Shown here: in pieces, positions 38,193 through 46,513 of the stretch
Numbering within the stretch: the stretch's first letter is position 1
Layout of the letters: every line of letters starts with the position of its first letter
Assembly (NCBI GenBank): GCA_041389525.1
Contig: JAWKRR010000023.1
Span: 38,054-102,053, forward strand
Origin: JACKFB01 sp041389525
GTDB lineage: Bacteria > Myxococcota_A > UBA9042 > PHBI01 > JACKFB01
DNA: 64,000 nt
Direction: 5' to 3'
The notes under the pieces: generated by a model
Told to the model about the DNA's origin: nothing
What the model saw: only the letters and a program-made list of their open reading frames with translations
Database searches by the model: none
Translations under genes and position numbers: made by a program

Positions 38193-39797
38193 TCAATGCC
38201 GGAACACGCCCCACGCGGTCGTCGGCTCGACCGGGCGGGTGGCCGCCGCGGACAGGGCGACGCCGAGGGCGTCTCGGGTCTGGCGCGGGTCGACGATGCC
38301 GTCGTCCCACAGGTTGGCGGTGGCGTAGAAGGCGTCGGACTCCTTCTCGACCTGCATCTTCAGGACGCCCTTCATCATCTCGAGCTGCTTCTCGTCGAGG
38401 GGGACGCCGCTCTTCTCCGCCGACTCGCGCTTGACGATGTCGAGCACGCCCGCGAGCTGCTCGGGCCCCATGACGGCGATGCGGTGGTTGGGCCAGGTGA
38501 AGAGGAAGCGCGGGTCGTAGGCGCGGCCGGCCATGCCGTAGTTGCCCGCGCCGTAGCTGGCGCCGGTCATCACCGTGAAGAGCGGCACGGTGCTGTTGGA
38601 GACGGCGTTGATGAGCTTCGCGCCGTGCTTGATGATGCCGCCCTGCTCGTACTCGCGGCCGACCATGAAGCCGGTGATGTTCTGCAAAAAGAGCAAGGGA
38701 ATGCCTCGCTGATTGCAGAGCTGGATGAACTGCGCGCCCTTCTGGGCCGACTCCGAGAAGAGGATGCCGTTGTTGGCCAGGACGCCGACCAGGTAGCCGT
38801 GGAGGTGGGCCCAGCCGCAGATGAGCGTGGTGCCGAATTCGGCCTTGAACTCGGCGAACCGCGAGCCGTCGACGATGCGGGCGATGACCTCGCGCTGGTC
38901 GAAGGGGACCCGGATGTCGGCGGAGGCGATGCCGAGCAGCTCGTCGGGGTCGTAGGCCGGCGGCTCGACGTGCTGCAGATCCGGGCCGCCTGCCTTTGAC
39001 CAGCGGATGTGGCCGAAGATCTGCCGGGCCAAGCGGATGGCGTCGCGCTCGTCTCGCGCGAGGTAATCGGAGACTCCCGAGACGCGCGAGTGCATGGCGG
39101 CGCCGCCAAGGCTCTCGTCGTCGACCACCTCGCCGGTGGCCATCTTGACCAGGGGCGGGCCGGCCAAGAACACCTTCGCCTGGTCCTCGACCATGACCGC
39201 GTAGTCGCTCATGCCGGGGATGTAAGCGCCGCCCGCGGTCGCGTTGCCGAACACGACGCACACGCTGGGGACGCCGGCGGCGCTCGCCCGGGTGATGTCG
39301 CGGAAGCTCTGGCCGCCGGGGACGAAGATCTTCGACTGGTTCGGCAGGTCGGCGCCCGCTGACTCGGTCAGGTGGATCGAGGGGAGCCGGTTGGCCTTGC
39401 CGATCTCGGCGAGTCGCAGGCTCTTTCGCAGCCCGTACTCGTTGATGGCGCCGCCCTTGAGCGTCGACTCGCTGGCGGTGATCAGGCACTCCACGCCCTC
39501 GACGATCCCGACGCCGCCGATGACGCCCGCGCCGGTGCCGACCCCGCGCACGCCGTGGCCGGCCAGGGGCATCAGCTCGAGGAAGTGGCTGTCCGGGTCG
39601 AGGAGCAGCTCGATGCGCTCGCGAGCCACCAGCTTGCCGCGCGCGTGGTGCCGGTCGATGTACTTGGGGCCACCGCCCGCGCGGGCCTCCGCCAGGGCGG
39701 CCTCGAGCGTGTCGACGAGCGCGCTCATCGCCTTGTGGCGCTGCCGGAACGCCTCGCTGCTCGGGCGAACGCTGGTGGGAATCACTCGCACTACCAC
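38193..39797 (-). CDS. Acyl-CoA carboxylase beta subunit (carboxyltransferase)
   Basis: This 534-residue protein is the carboxyltransferase partner, moving the carboxyl group from biotin to an acyl-CoA. It has two crotonase-like halves: ARGKLVARERIELLLDPDS, GGVGIVEG, GNATAGGAYIPGMSDY, FLAGPPLVKMATGE, DDESLGGAAMHSRVSGVSDY, then LQNITGFMVGREYEQGGI, MTGASYGAGNYGMAGRAYDPRF and TRDALGVALSA. The organisation resembles methylcrotonyl/propionyl-type beta subunits, and the exact substrate is undecided. Several GTG codons near the 5' end compete, and 39797 is the most upstream. A TTGACA lies on this strand at 39822-39827, but a clear -10 box does not follow. Confidence 0.9.
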   Translation of the reverse strand: MVVRVIPTSVRPSSEAFRQRHKAMSALVDTLEAALAEARAGGGPKYIDRHHARGKLVARERIELLLDPDSHFLELMPLAGHGVRGVGTGAGVIGGVGIVEGVECLITASESTLKGGAINEYGLRKSLRLAEIGKANRLPSIHLTESAGADLPNQSKIFVPGGQSFRDITRASAAGVPSVCVVFGNATAGGAYIPGMSDYAVMVEDQAKVFLAGPPLVKMATGEVVDDESLGGAAMHSRVSGVSDYLARDERDAIRLARQIFGHIRWSKAGGPDLQHVEPPAYDPDELLGIASADIRVPFDQREVIARIVDGSRFAEFKAEFGTTLICGWAHLHGYLVGVLANNGILFSESAQKGAQFIQLCNQRGIPLLFLQNITGFMVGREYEQGGIIKHGAKLINAVSNSTVPLFTVMTGASYGAGNYGMAGRAYDPRFLFTWPNHRIAVMGPEQLAGVLDIVKRESAEKSGVPLDEKQLEMMKGVLKMQVEKESDAFYATANLWDDGIVDPRQTRDALGVALSAAATRPVEPTTAWGVFRH

Positions 39798-39856
39798 CCT
39801 TCAACACGGGCGCGAGGCGCTGTCAAACGGCGCCGGGGAGGGCGACGCTCAAGTTG

Positions 39857-39885
39857 TTGAAACGACTGCAGAGGCGGGTTAGATT
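39857..39885 (+). promoter_or_regulatory. Promoter directly before the secreted protein at 39892
   Basis: TTGAAA (39857-39862), a 17-bp spacer and TAGATT (39880-39885) make a good sigma70-type promoter. The start codon is seven bases after the -10 box, so transcription should begin at or within a base or two of the ATG, giving a leaderless mRNA. Confidence 0.5.
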
Positions 39886-39891
39886 GCCGGC

Positions 39892-40722
39892 ATGACCACC
39901 ACGCGCATCTATCGTCGCCTCGTCACTCTGCATTCACTCGCTGCGTGCCTCGGCTGCGCGGTGCTCGCTGGCTTGCTGACGCTCAGCACGGCGCACGCGG
40001 CGACACCGAAGCGGCAAGACAAGACGCAGGCTCAGCCGGCCGGTGAGCGTCACTCCTCGCACGTGCGGCTGCGTCTCATCGACCAGTCGCTGGAGTCGCT
40101 GCCCTTCGGCAAGGGCGCTGAGGATGTCACCGCCTGGGTGCGAGCGCGTCTGGACACGACCTACGGTCCGCGCATGAAGGCGGCGCTCAGCTCCCATCAG
40201 CGCGATGTGGTTCGCGAGCAGCTTGAGCGTGAGCTCCAGACCTTCTCGTCGAGCCGGGTGGTCTTCGACGGCGCGCGCACGGGCTTTGAGGTGAGCATCG
40301 TCGCCAACGAGTTCGTGGCTGGCGCGGAGGAGAGCTTGCTGCTCTTCCGCGAGCAAGGCGTCGAGCACTACTTCTTCTTCTCGCACGACAAGTTCTGGAA
40401 GTATGCGCGCCCGCTGGCGGACGACATCGCGTTCACCGAGCGTCTCGCGGTTCAGACCAAGGATCAGGGGCGCCCCGACTCGGTGCTGCGCGGCGCCGAC
40501 CAGACGACCGTCACCCAGGCGATTTGGACCAGCAAGGACCGACGGCTGCGGGTGCAAGACGCGCGCTCGCTGTACCGAGCGGATCTGCTCGTGGTTGAGG
40601 ACCGGGCGGTGGGCGACCGCATCGAGTTGATTCGCGGCGGTCGGAAGCCCGCGAAGATCGGTGGGGATGTCGACCCTGACCTGGACGACTTCCTCGACCT
40701 TCAGGACACGATTACGAACTGA
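39892..40722 (+). CDS. Secreted protein of unknown function
   Basis: This 276-residue protein has a long signal peptide (hydrophobic core residues 15-34, cleavage near AHA-AT at about 37). The mature part is rich in charged residues with predicted mixed helix and strand. It includes ITAWVRARLDTTYGPRMKAAL-like helical segments, QGVEHYFFFSHDKFWKYARPL and an acidic C-terminus DVDPDLDDFLDL. I do not recognise a family. Single-copy and not clearly co-transcribed with neighbours, it sits between the carboxylase operon and dapE. It lacks a Shine-Dalgarno, consistent with the promoter right at its start codon. Confidence 0.7.
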   Translation: MTTTRIYRRLVTLHSLAACLGCAVLAGLLTLSTAHAATPKRQDKTQAQPAGERHSSHVRLRLIDQSLESLPFGKGAEDVTAWVRARLDTTYGPRMKAALSSHQRDVVREQLERELQTFSSSRVVFDGARTGFEVSIVANEFVAGAEESLLLFREQGVEHYFFFSHDKFWKYARPLADDIAFTERLAVQTKDQGRPDSVLRGADQTTVTQAIWTSKDRRLRVQDARSLYRADLLVVEDRAVGDRIELIRGGRKPAKIGGDVDPDLDDFLDLQDTITN

Positions 40723-40758
40723 GGGTGTCTGTGCCGGGCCTAAGCGGGGGCGTGAGCC

Positions 40759-41847
40759 TCAGAGTCCCCGCAGATATCGCTCGAACAGCGCGTAGCCGTC
40801 GGTGATGAGCGAGATCGCGCAGGATTCGCCACGCTGGTGAGCCTGGGCAGACTCGCCGGGGCCCAGGTTGACCGCGTCGATGCCGAAGAGCGCGAGGCGG
40901 GCCACGTCCGTCCAGGCCTGCTTGGGCTCGTGCGGGACGGTGGCGTCGTTGAGCAGCGGGGCGAGCAGCGGGTTGTCCCGACACACGGGGCCGGACGGGC
41001 TCAGGTCGGTCCAGGTCAGCTCGCACTCGCCCTGGGCGAGGGCCTCGATGTCGCGCTTGGCTTCGTCGAGGCTGCGCCCGGGCGCGAACCGGTAGTTGAG
41101 ATTGAGCGAGAAGCTGTCCGGGATGACGTTGCGAGCGCCCACCCCACTGACCATGGTCACCGACATGACCTCGAAGTAGCTGAGGTCGCCGAAGCGGACC
41201 TCGACGCGCTGCCGCTCGAGCAGGCGGGAGAGCAGCGGGCCGGCTTTGTGGACGGCGTTGTCGCCCTGCCAAGGCCGGGCCGAGTGCGCGCGCCGACCGG
41301 CGTAGGTCAGGGTGCAGTGGATGCCGCCCAGGCAGCCCAGTTGGAGCCGGTTGTCTGACGGCTCCAGGCAGAAGGCGAGGTCGATGTCGCGCAGCTCAGG
41401 CGTCTGCGCAAGCAGCGGCTGCAGGCCGTTGGCGTCGTACGGGCCCTCTTCGGCCTCGTAGAAGACCGCACACAGATCGGCGCGGCAGTCCTCGGGGCTC
41501 AGCCGCTCCAGCAGCTCGAGCATCACTGCGTCGCCTGCTTTCATGTCGCTGACGCCGCAGCCGTGGATACGCCCGCCCTCGATGCGGACGGGGCCATCTT
41601 GGTGGTCCGGGACCGTGTCCAGGTGGCCGAAGAGCCCGATGAGCGGGCGGCCCTCGCGGCGCGGCCAGGGCCACGCGACCACAGAGTCGCGGAAGCGCAG
41701 GACGCGACCCTTGGGAAGGCGCTCGCGCAGCCGGGCCTCGACCGCGTCGGCGATCGCGCGCTCGTCGCCGGTCACCGACGCGATGCGGACGAGGTCCATG
41801 GTGGTCTGGACGAGCGCTTCTTCGACGCCCGAGATCGGGCCGCTCAC
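40759..41847 (-). CDS. dapE: Succinyl-diaminopimelate desuccinylase
   Basis: This 362-residue protein of the M20 metallopeptidase family removes succinate from N-succinyl-LL-diaminopimelate in lysine and peptidoglycan precursor synthesis. Metal-site residues are in FGHLDTVPD (His, Asp), HGCGVSDMKAG (Asp) and YEAEEGPYD (catalytic Glu pair), with a C-terminal His in AQAHQRGE. Dimerisation-domain features follow after about 170. The GTG at 41847 overlaps the dapD stop (GTGA), so translation is coupled to dapD. A longer open frame to 42516 is only a shadow of dapD. Confidence 0.9.
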   Translation of the reverse strand: MSGPISGVEEALVQTTMDLVRIASVTGDERAIADAVEARLRERLPKGRVLRFRDSVVAWPWPRREGRPLIGLFGHLDTVPDHQDGPVRIEGGRIHGCGVSDMKAGDAVMLELLERLSPEDCRADLCAVFYEAEEGPYDANGLQPLLAQTPELRDIDLAFCLEPSDNRLQLGCLGGIHCTLTYAGRRAHSARPWQGDNAVHKAGPLLSRLLERQRVEVRFGDLSYFEVMSVTMVSGVGARNVIPDSFSLNLNYRFAPGRSLDEAKRDIEALAQGECELTWTDLSPSGPVCRDNPLLAPLLNDATVPHEPKQAWTDVARLALFGIDAVNLGPGESAQAHQRGESCAISLITDGYALFERYLRGL

Positions 41848-42680
41848 ACGCTGACTCCGAAGTCCCGCAGCGCGCCCTCGAGGCTGGTCTTGCGGTCCGT
41901 CGAGGCGCTGCGCTGACCGATGATCAGCGCGGCGGGGACGTGGAAGACGCCGGCGGGGAACTCTTTGGGGACGCTGCCTGGGATGACCACCGAGCGGGGC
42001 GGTACGACGCCGCGGGTGCGCGTCACCTCGGGCCCGCTGACGTCGAGGATCGGGGTCGAGCTCGTGAGCACGACGCCGGCGCCCAAGACGGCCTCGGCTC
42101 CGACCCGCACGCCCTCGACGACGATGCAGCGGCTGCCGATGAAGGCGCCGTCTTCGATGATGACGGGCGCCGCGCTGGCCGGCTCGAGGACGCCGCCGAT
42201 GCCGACGCCGCCGGACAGATGCACGTCGCGGCCGATCTGCGCGCAGGAGCCCACGGTCGCCCAGGTGTCGACCATGGTGCCGGTCGCCACGCGCGCGCCG
42301 ATATTGACGTAGGAGGGCATCAAGATGGCGCCTGCCTCGACGAAGGCGCCTCGGCGCACGGTCGCCGGCGGGACCACACGGACGCCCGCCATGGCGTAGC
42401 CGCGCTTGAGCGGGATCTTGTCGTGGTACTCGAAGGGGCCCACCTCGATGGTCTCCATCTTGGTGATGCCGAAGTAGAGCAGGATGGCCTTCTTGACCCA
42501 GCCGTGGACTTCCCACGGGTCGCCCGCGACCGCAGGTGGCGAGGCCACGCGCAGCTCGCCGGCGTCCAGAGCCGCGATGACCGCCTCGACGGCGCTGGCG
42601 TGGGTCGGGTCGCTCAACAGCGTCCGGTCTTCGTAGGCTGCTTCGATTCGTGAGCGCACTTCGTCCATCACCGCCTCCAT
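41844..42680 (-). CDS. dapD: 2,3,4,5-tetrahydropyridine-2,6-dicarboxylate N-succinyltransferase
   Basis: This 278-residue enzyme succinylates tetrahydrodipicolinate in the succinylase branch of lysine/diaminopimelate synthesis. The left-handed beta-helix hexapeptide repeats run from about residue 100 to 220 (AFVEAGAILMPSYVNIGARVATGTMVDTW, GAFIGSRCIVVEGVRVGAEAVLGAGVVLT, each described in part). The N-terminal region has the WEVHGWVKKAILLYF segment. Length is normal for the family (about 275). It is followed by dapE with a 4-bp overlap. dapA, dapB and dapC are not in the window. Confidence 0.94.
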   Translation of the reverse strand: MEAVMDEVRSRIEAAYEDRTLLSDPTHASAVEAVIAALDAGELRVASPPAVAGDPWEVHGWVKKAILLYFGITKMETIEVGPFEYHDKIPLKRGYAMAGVRVVPPATVRRGAFVEAGAILMPSYVNIGARVATGTMVDTWATVGSCAQIGRDVHLSGGVGIGGVLEPASAAPVIIEDGAFIGSRCIVVEGVRVGAEAVLGAGVVLTSSTPILDVSGPEVTRTRGVVPPRSVVIPGSVPKEFPAGVFHVPAALIIGQRSASTDRKTSLEGALRDFGVSV

Positions 42681-42720
42681 TCGCAGGTCTTGTCTCGCCG
42701 CTTCGCTCGTCCAGGTCCGG

Positions 42721-44709
42721 CTATTCCGGACGCAGACCCAGCTCGCGCGTCAGGATCTTCTCGAGACTCTCGACCGAGTAGCCGCCCGAGGGCGAGTACT
42801 TCCGACCGTTGATGAGCACCGTCGGGGTTCCGCGCACGCCGGCCCGCTGGCCCTCGGCGATGTCGGCCTTGACCGCCGCGGAGTACTTGCCGGAGTCGAG
42901 GTCGGCCTTGAACTTCGCCATATCGAGCCCGATCTGCTCGGCATAGGCGATGAGGTTCTCGACCTGCAGGTTCTTCTGATTCTGGAACATGATGTCGTGC
43001 ATGTCCCAGAAGCGCCCCTGGGCCTGCGCGGCCAACGCCGCCTCGGCCGCCTTCTGAGCGTTCTTGTGGAAATCGAGGGGGAAGTTGCGGAACACGACGC
43101 GGACTTGGCTCGGGTACTTCGCGACTAGCTGCTTGAGCGGGTCACCCACGCGCGAGCAGTAGGGGCACTCGAAGTCCGAGAACTCGGTGATGGTGATCGC
43201 GGCGTCGGCGGCGCCCTTGGAGCCTGCGCCCTCGACCTCGCTGATGCGAACCACCTTGGTGTCGAGCGGGTTGAAGACCTTCCCGTCCTTGATGATCTTC
43301 GGGTAGAGGTCCGCGAGGGCTGTGCCGCTGTCGACGAGCTTCTGCGACTTCTTCAGCTCGTCGTCGATGATGGCCTTGAACTCCTCGAAGGGCTTGGCGC
43401 CCGAGAGCTTGCGGCCGTTGACGAAGGCGGCGGGAGTCCCCTGAGCCTGCACAAGCTCGGTGAGGGCCTGATCCTCCGCGATCTTCTCCTTGAAGGTCCC
43501 GTCGTCCAGGGCCTTCTTGAACTTGGCCATGTCCAGGCCCAGCGTCTCGGCGTGGGCCTCGAGGTCGGGCCGCGTCAGGGCCTGCTGATTCTCGAAGAGC
43601 AGGTCGTGCATCTCCCAGAACTTGCCCTGGGCGCCGGCGGCCAGGGAGGCCTCCGCCGCGACCTGCGCGAGGTCATGAAAGGAGAGGGGGTTCTGCTTGA
43701 AGATGATGCGCACGGTGTCGGGGTAGGTCTCGTGGATCTGCTTGTAGGTCGGCAGGACCTTGGAGCAGAAGGGGCACTGGAAGTCCGAGAACTCGACGAT
43801 GGTGACCAGGGCGTGCTTGGGGCCCTTGATGTGCTCGACCTCGTCGTCGACGGGCACGCGCCAGACCGTGGTCGTGTCCTCCTCGGGGCCCTTCTTCGGG
43901 GCGTTCTTCGGGGCCTTCGGCGCCGGCATCTCGTCGACGAGGTACTTCAGGTACTTCGCGCCTTCCGCGCCAGAGGCCAGGGCGAGCTTGCGGGCGATGT
44001 CCTTGCGCGGGGTCCCCGCCTCCTCGAGCTCCTTGGCGCGGGCGAGCTGCTTGTCGATCTCGGCCTTGAACTCCTCGAAGGGCTTGGCGCCGGAGAGGTT
44101 CACACCGTTGACGAAGAAGGCCGGCGTCCCCGAGGCGCCGAGCGCGAGGGCCGCCGCCTGGTCGGACTCGACCTTCTGCTTGATCTTCGGGTCCGCGATG
44201 TCGGCCTTGTACTGGGCCATGTCCATGCCGAGCTCTTGCGCGTACTTCTCCAGGTCTGCGTCGGTCAGCGCCTGCTGATTGGCGAAGGCGGTGTCGTGGA
44301 ACTTCCAGAAGTGGCCCTGCTTGGCGGCGGCCATGGACGCGATGGCCGCGCGCATGGCGTTGTCGTGGAAGCTCAGCGGGTTGTGCTTGAAGACGATGCG
44401 GACGTCGTTCGGCCACGTCTCGGCGATCTGGTTGATCGTCGGTCCGACCCTCGAGCAGAAGGGGCACTGGAACTCGCTGATCTCATAGATGACGATCGGC
44501 GCGTCCTCCGGCCCCTTCGACGGCGAGGCCATCAGGTCGAGCTTCTTCTCGGTGTAGCTGCCGCCGGCCGGGCCGCCTGCCGGTGAGACCAGCTCGGGGC
44601 CAGCCGCGCCGTGGGGAGCGGTGCCGCGGCCAGCGACGAAGCCGATGGCCAATGCGACGGCGCCAGTGAGGACCAGTGCGCCGATGCCGTAACGTGTCTT
44701 GGGAGCCAT
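42721..44709 (-). CDS. Protein with three fused DsbA-like thioredoxin domains
   Basis: This 662-residue protein has an N-terminal membrane anchor or signal (residues 8-27) and then three DsbA-type (Thioredoxin_4) domains. Their active sites are CPFC (82-85), CPFC (312-315) and CPYC (515-518). The matching cis-Pro loops are GTPAFFVNG (about 194), GTPAAFVNG (about 424) and GTPTVLING (about 627). Repeated EEFKAxIDxxL segments follow domains 1 and 2. Each domain shares RIVFKxNPLSFHD or VVFRNFPLDFHK after the first helix. Related single-domain proteins oxidise or isomerise disulfides in the periplasm. Here three sites sit on one chain, which suggests processive handling of Cys-rich substrates such as the secreted repeat proteins nearby. 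That role is inferred. Confidence 0.88.
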   Translation of the reverse strand: MAPKTRYGIGALVLTGAVALAIGFVAGRGTAPHGAAGPELVSPAGGPAGGSYTEKKLDLMASPSKGPEDAPIVIYEISEFQCPFCSRVGPTINQIAETWPNDVRIVFKHNPLSFHDNAMRAAIASMAAAKQGHFWKFHDTAFANQQALTDADLEKYAQELGMDMAQYKADIADPKIKQKVESDQAAALALGASGTPAFFVNGVNLSGAKPFEEFKAEIDKQLARAKELEEAGTPRKDIARKLALASGAEGAKYLKYLVDEMPAPKAPKNAPKKGPEEDTTTVWRVPVDDEVEHIKGPKHALVTIVEFSDFQCPFCSKVLPTYKQIHETYPDTVRIIFKQNPLSFHDLAQVAAEASLAAGAQGKFWEMHDLLFENQQALTRPDLEAHAETLGLDMAKFKKALDDGTFKEKIAEDQALTELVQAQGTPAAFVNGRKLSGAKPFEEFKAIIDDELKKSQKLVDSGTALADLYPKIIKDGKVFNPLDTKVVRISEVEGAGSKGAADAAITITEFSDFECPYCSRVGDPLKQLVAKYPSQVRVVFRNFPLDFHKNAQKAAEAALAAQAQGRFWDMHDIMFQNQKNLQVENLIAYAEQIGLDMAKFKADLDSGKYSAAVKADIAEGQRAGVRGTPTVLINGRKYSPSGGYSVESLEKILTRELGLRPE

Positions 44710-44784
44710 GGATAACCTTTGAAGAACAGGTGCTTACGCTCGAAACAGCCCAGCCGGCGGGCGCGTGTGCGTGGCGGGCGTCGT

Positions 44785-44817
44785 ACCATAGGCGGGCAGG
44801 CGGGCCAAGAGGCGGGC
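44785..44817 (-). promoter_or_regulatory. Possible -10 box and direct repeats before the triple DsbA gene
   Basis: The minus strand carries CTATGGTACG, similar to the CTATAGTACG before the MopE-like gene. No convincing -35 follows at 17 bp. Three copies of the plus-strand 8-mer AGGCGGGC (44790, 44798, 44810) lie just upstream and could bind a regulator. Confidence 0.25.
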
Positions 44818-44876
44818 CAGTGGTCTTCGCCGCGCGATCGCCCTGCGCTGGAGCGCGCTGGCGGGCCGGCTGCGGC

Positions 44877-45419
44877 TCAGGGGACGGTGAACTCGCGGCT
44901 GCCCTCGAGGACCTCAACGGGGATCTGCTCGCTGTCGGCCTTGGTGGCGAAGGACGCCTGCCAGCGCTCAGCGCCGTCACCGTCGACCTCCCAGACGAAC
45001 ACGGTGTCGCCAGTGGTCACCGACAGCGGCAGCTCGCAAAAGAGCGTGCCGCCCGCGAGACTCAAGAAGCCCGCGGCCATGGAGTCCTCGCGCACCGAGA
45101 GCGAGGCGGCGTCGACGCTCTCGTGGAGGTTCTCGGGGTAGGCGAGGGTGTCCTGGCCGAAGAGGCTGGCTTGGGCGCACCCGGCGAAGAGGAAGTCGCC
45201 GTCGTGGAAAAAGACGAGGGCGTCGATGTCGGGACCGGGGACGGGGGAGGCCTTCGCGTTCTCCTTGTCCACGATGAGCATGTACCGGTAGCTGCGGATC
45301 ACCGTCGCGCCGTCGGCGTCACTTTGGCCCGCGTCGGAGCCGCCGCCCTGGTTCTGCGGGAGCTCGCAGGCCGCGAACGCGAGGAGGCCGAGGAGCGTGA
45401 GCTGGGTGAGGCGCTTCAT
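44877..45419 (-). CDS. Small lipoprotein of unknown function
   Basis: This 180-residue protein has a signal peptide with lipobox FAAC (Cys18) and a Gly/Ser/Asp-rich linker. It is followed by a compact domain with strands YRYMLIVDKENA, ALVFFHDGDFLF and FVWEVDGDGAERWQ, plus two more cysteines. I do not recognise the fold. The start is ATG 45419, and longer readings of the frame are not credible because they run antisense to the next gene. It lies 167 bp upstream of the triple DsbA gene on the same strand and could be co-transcribed, though the gap holds a separate -10-like box. Confidence 0.65.
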   Translation of the reverse strand: MKRLTQLTLLGLLAFAACELPQNQGGGSDAGQSDADGATVIRSYRYMLIVDKENAKASPVPGPDIDALVFFHDGDFLFAGCAQASLFGQDTLAYPENLHESVDAASLSVREDSMAAGFLSLAGGTLFCELPLSVTTGDTVFVWEVDGDGAERWQASFATKADSEQIPVEVLEGSREFTVP

Positions 45420-45564
45420 GGGGCGCATCATGTCAGCGCGGGACGTGGGCGGCAACGAAGTCTGTGTGCGGGTCGGATTCAGGGTGCGCGGAGGGCGTGG
45501 CTGCAGGCGCGGGGCGTTCTGATATGCTCGCCCGCCACGGCGGCGAGGCCGACAGGAGGGCGAG

Positions 45565-46431
45565 ATGGTGAGCCGGCGATTTGGCGTGGTGGTTGCTGTG
45601 TGCGGGCTGGTGGCGTGCGGGGGGCCTCGTGATGAGGCGGCGCCTGCCGCGGCGTCTACGGCTCCGGCCGCGGAGGCACCAGCGGCACCGGAGGCACCGA
45701 GCGCGGCACCGGCGCCCCCAGAGCCCGAAGTCGCCGCGGCGCCGACCCCCGCCGAGCCTCCTGCGCCTGTGCCAGCGGCTGCCGATGCCCCCGCCCCCGC
45801 AGCGAAAGCGGAGGTCTGGACCACCGACGAGAAGCTCGACATCACCTGGAGCTATGAGGGTGTGGTCGCCCGGAAAATGGACGGTGACACGCTGGTGGTC
45901 ACAGGGGAGGGGCTGCCCGAGATCCGGGTGCTCCGCCGCGCGACGCCGGCCGACGTGGCCGAACCCGAGCGCGTGGTGACCGGGCTCGGGGACCGCTACT
46001 TTGGCCCTGTCTGGATTCAGTGCACCACCAGCGCCACCGGAGACGCCGCCGCTCAGGCCGAGGCCTTTTGCGCGTCGATTCGCCCCGTCGACCACGCGAA
46101 GCTTGAGGTCCTGGGCTGCGAGGCCCCCGCGCCACACGATGCCCAGGTGGCGGCGGCGCTGGCGAAGGAGGAGCCTGCCTTCTTGGACTGCATGCGCAGC
46201 GCGCGGGGGGCGCAGCCGATCCTGTCGGTGATCGAGGGGGGCCTTCAGTTTCGGTTCACCGCCGACGGCGTGCCCGTGCGGGTCGGCCACAACACCGACA
46301 TCTCCGACCTCGCCGCGTCCCGCGTCTACGACGATTGCGTCTTCAGGCTGCTCAAGACCTTCACCTATGACAAAGCCGACGGGTCGGAGGTGAACGCGCG
46401 CTGCACGCTGCGGGTCTCACTCTACCGTTAG
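45565..46431 (+). CDS. Lipoprotein with Ala/Pro-rich linker
   Basis: This 288-residue protein starts with ATG 45565 after GGAGGGCGAG. A signal peptide with lipobox LVAC (Cys18) precedes an Ala/Pro/Glu-rich low-complexity linker (about residues 22-85). The C-terminal domain (about 95-288) has five or six cysteines (WIQCTTSA, AFCASIRP, LGCEAPAP, FLDCMRSA, DDCVFRLL, NARCTLRV). It ends like a secreted AgmX/PglI-style or TonB-like beta domain, but I cannot assign it. It is divergent from the small lipoprotein gene, with 145 bp between. Confidence 0.7.
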   Translation: MVSRRFGVVVAVCGLVACGGPRDEAAPAAASTAPAAEAPAAPEAPSAAPAPPEPEVAAAPTPAEPPAPVPAAADAPAPAAKAEVWTTDEKLDITWSYEGVVARKMDGDTLVVTGEGLPEIRVLRRATPADVAEPERVVTGLGDRYFGPVWIQCTTSATGDAAAQAEAFCASIRPVDHAKLEVLGCEAPAPHDAQVAAALAKEEPAFLDCMRSARGAQPILSVIEGGLQFRFTADGVPVRVGHNTDISDLAASRVYDDCVFRLLKTFTYDKADGSEVNARCTLRVSLYR

Positions 46432-46513
46432 CGCGCGCGCTCCTGGCTGTGGCGGTGGGTGGGCGCACCGGGTAGAGTCCGCGTCGTAAAGCCGACCGTG
46501 TAAGTGGGGAAGT

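Noticed and set aside
36151..39807. A 1218-residue frame that appears to fuse the two carboxylase subunits
   Set aside because: The first 540 residues are a shifted reading of the beta-subunit gene. The alpha subunit starts at ATG 38181.
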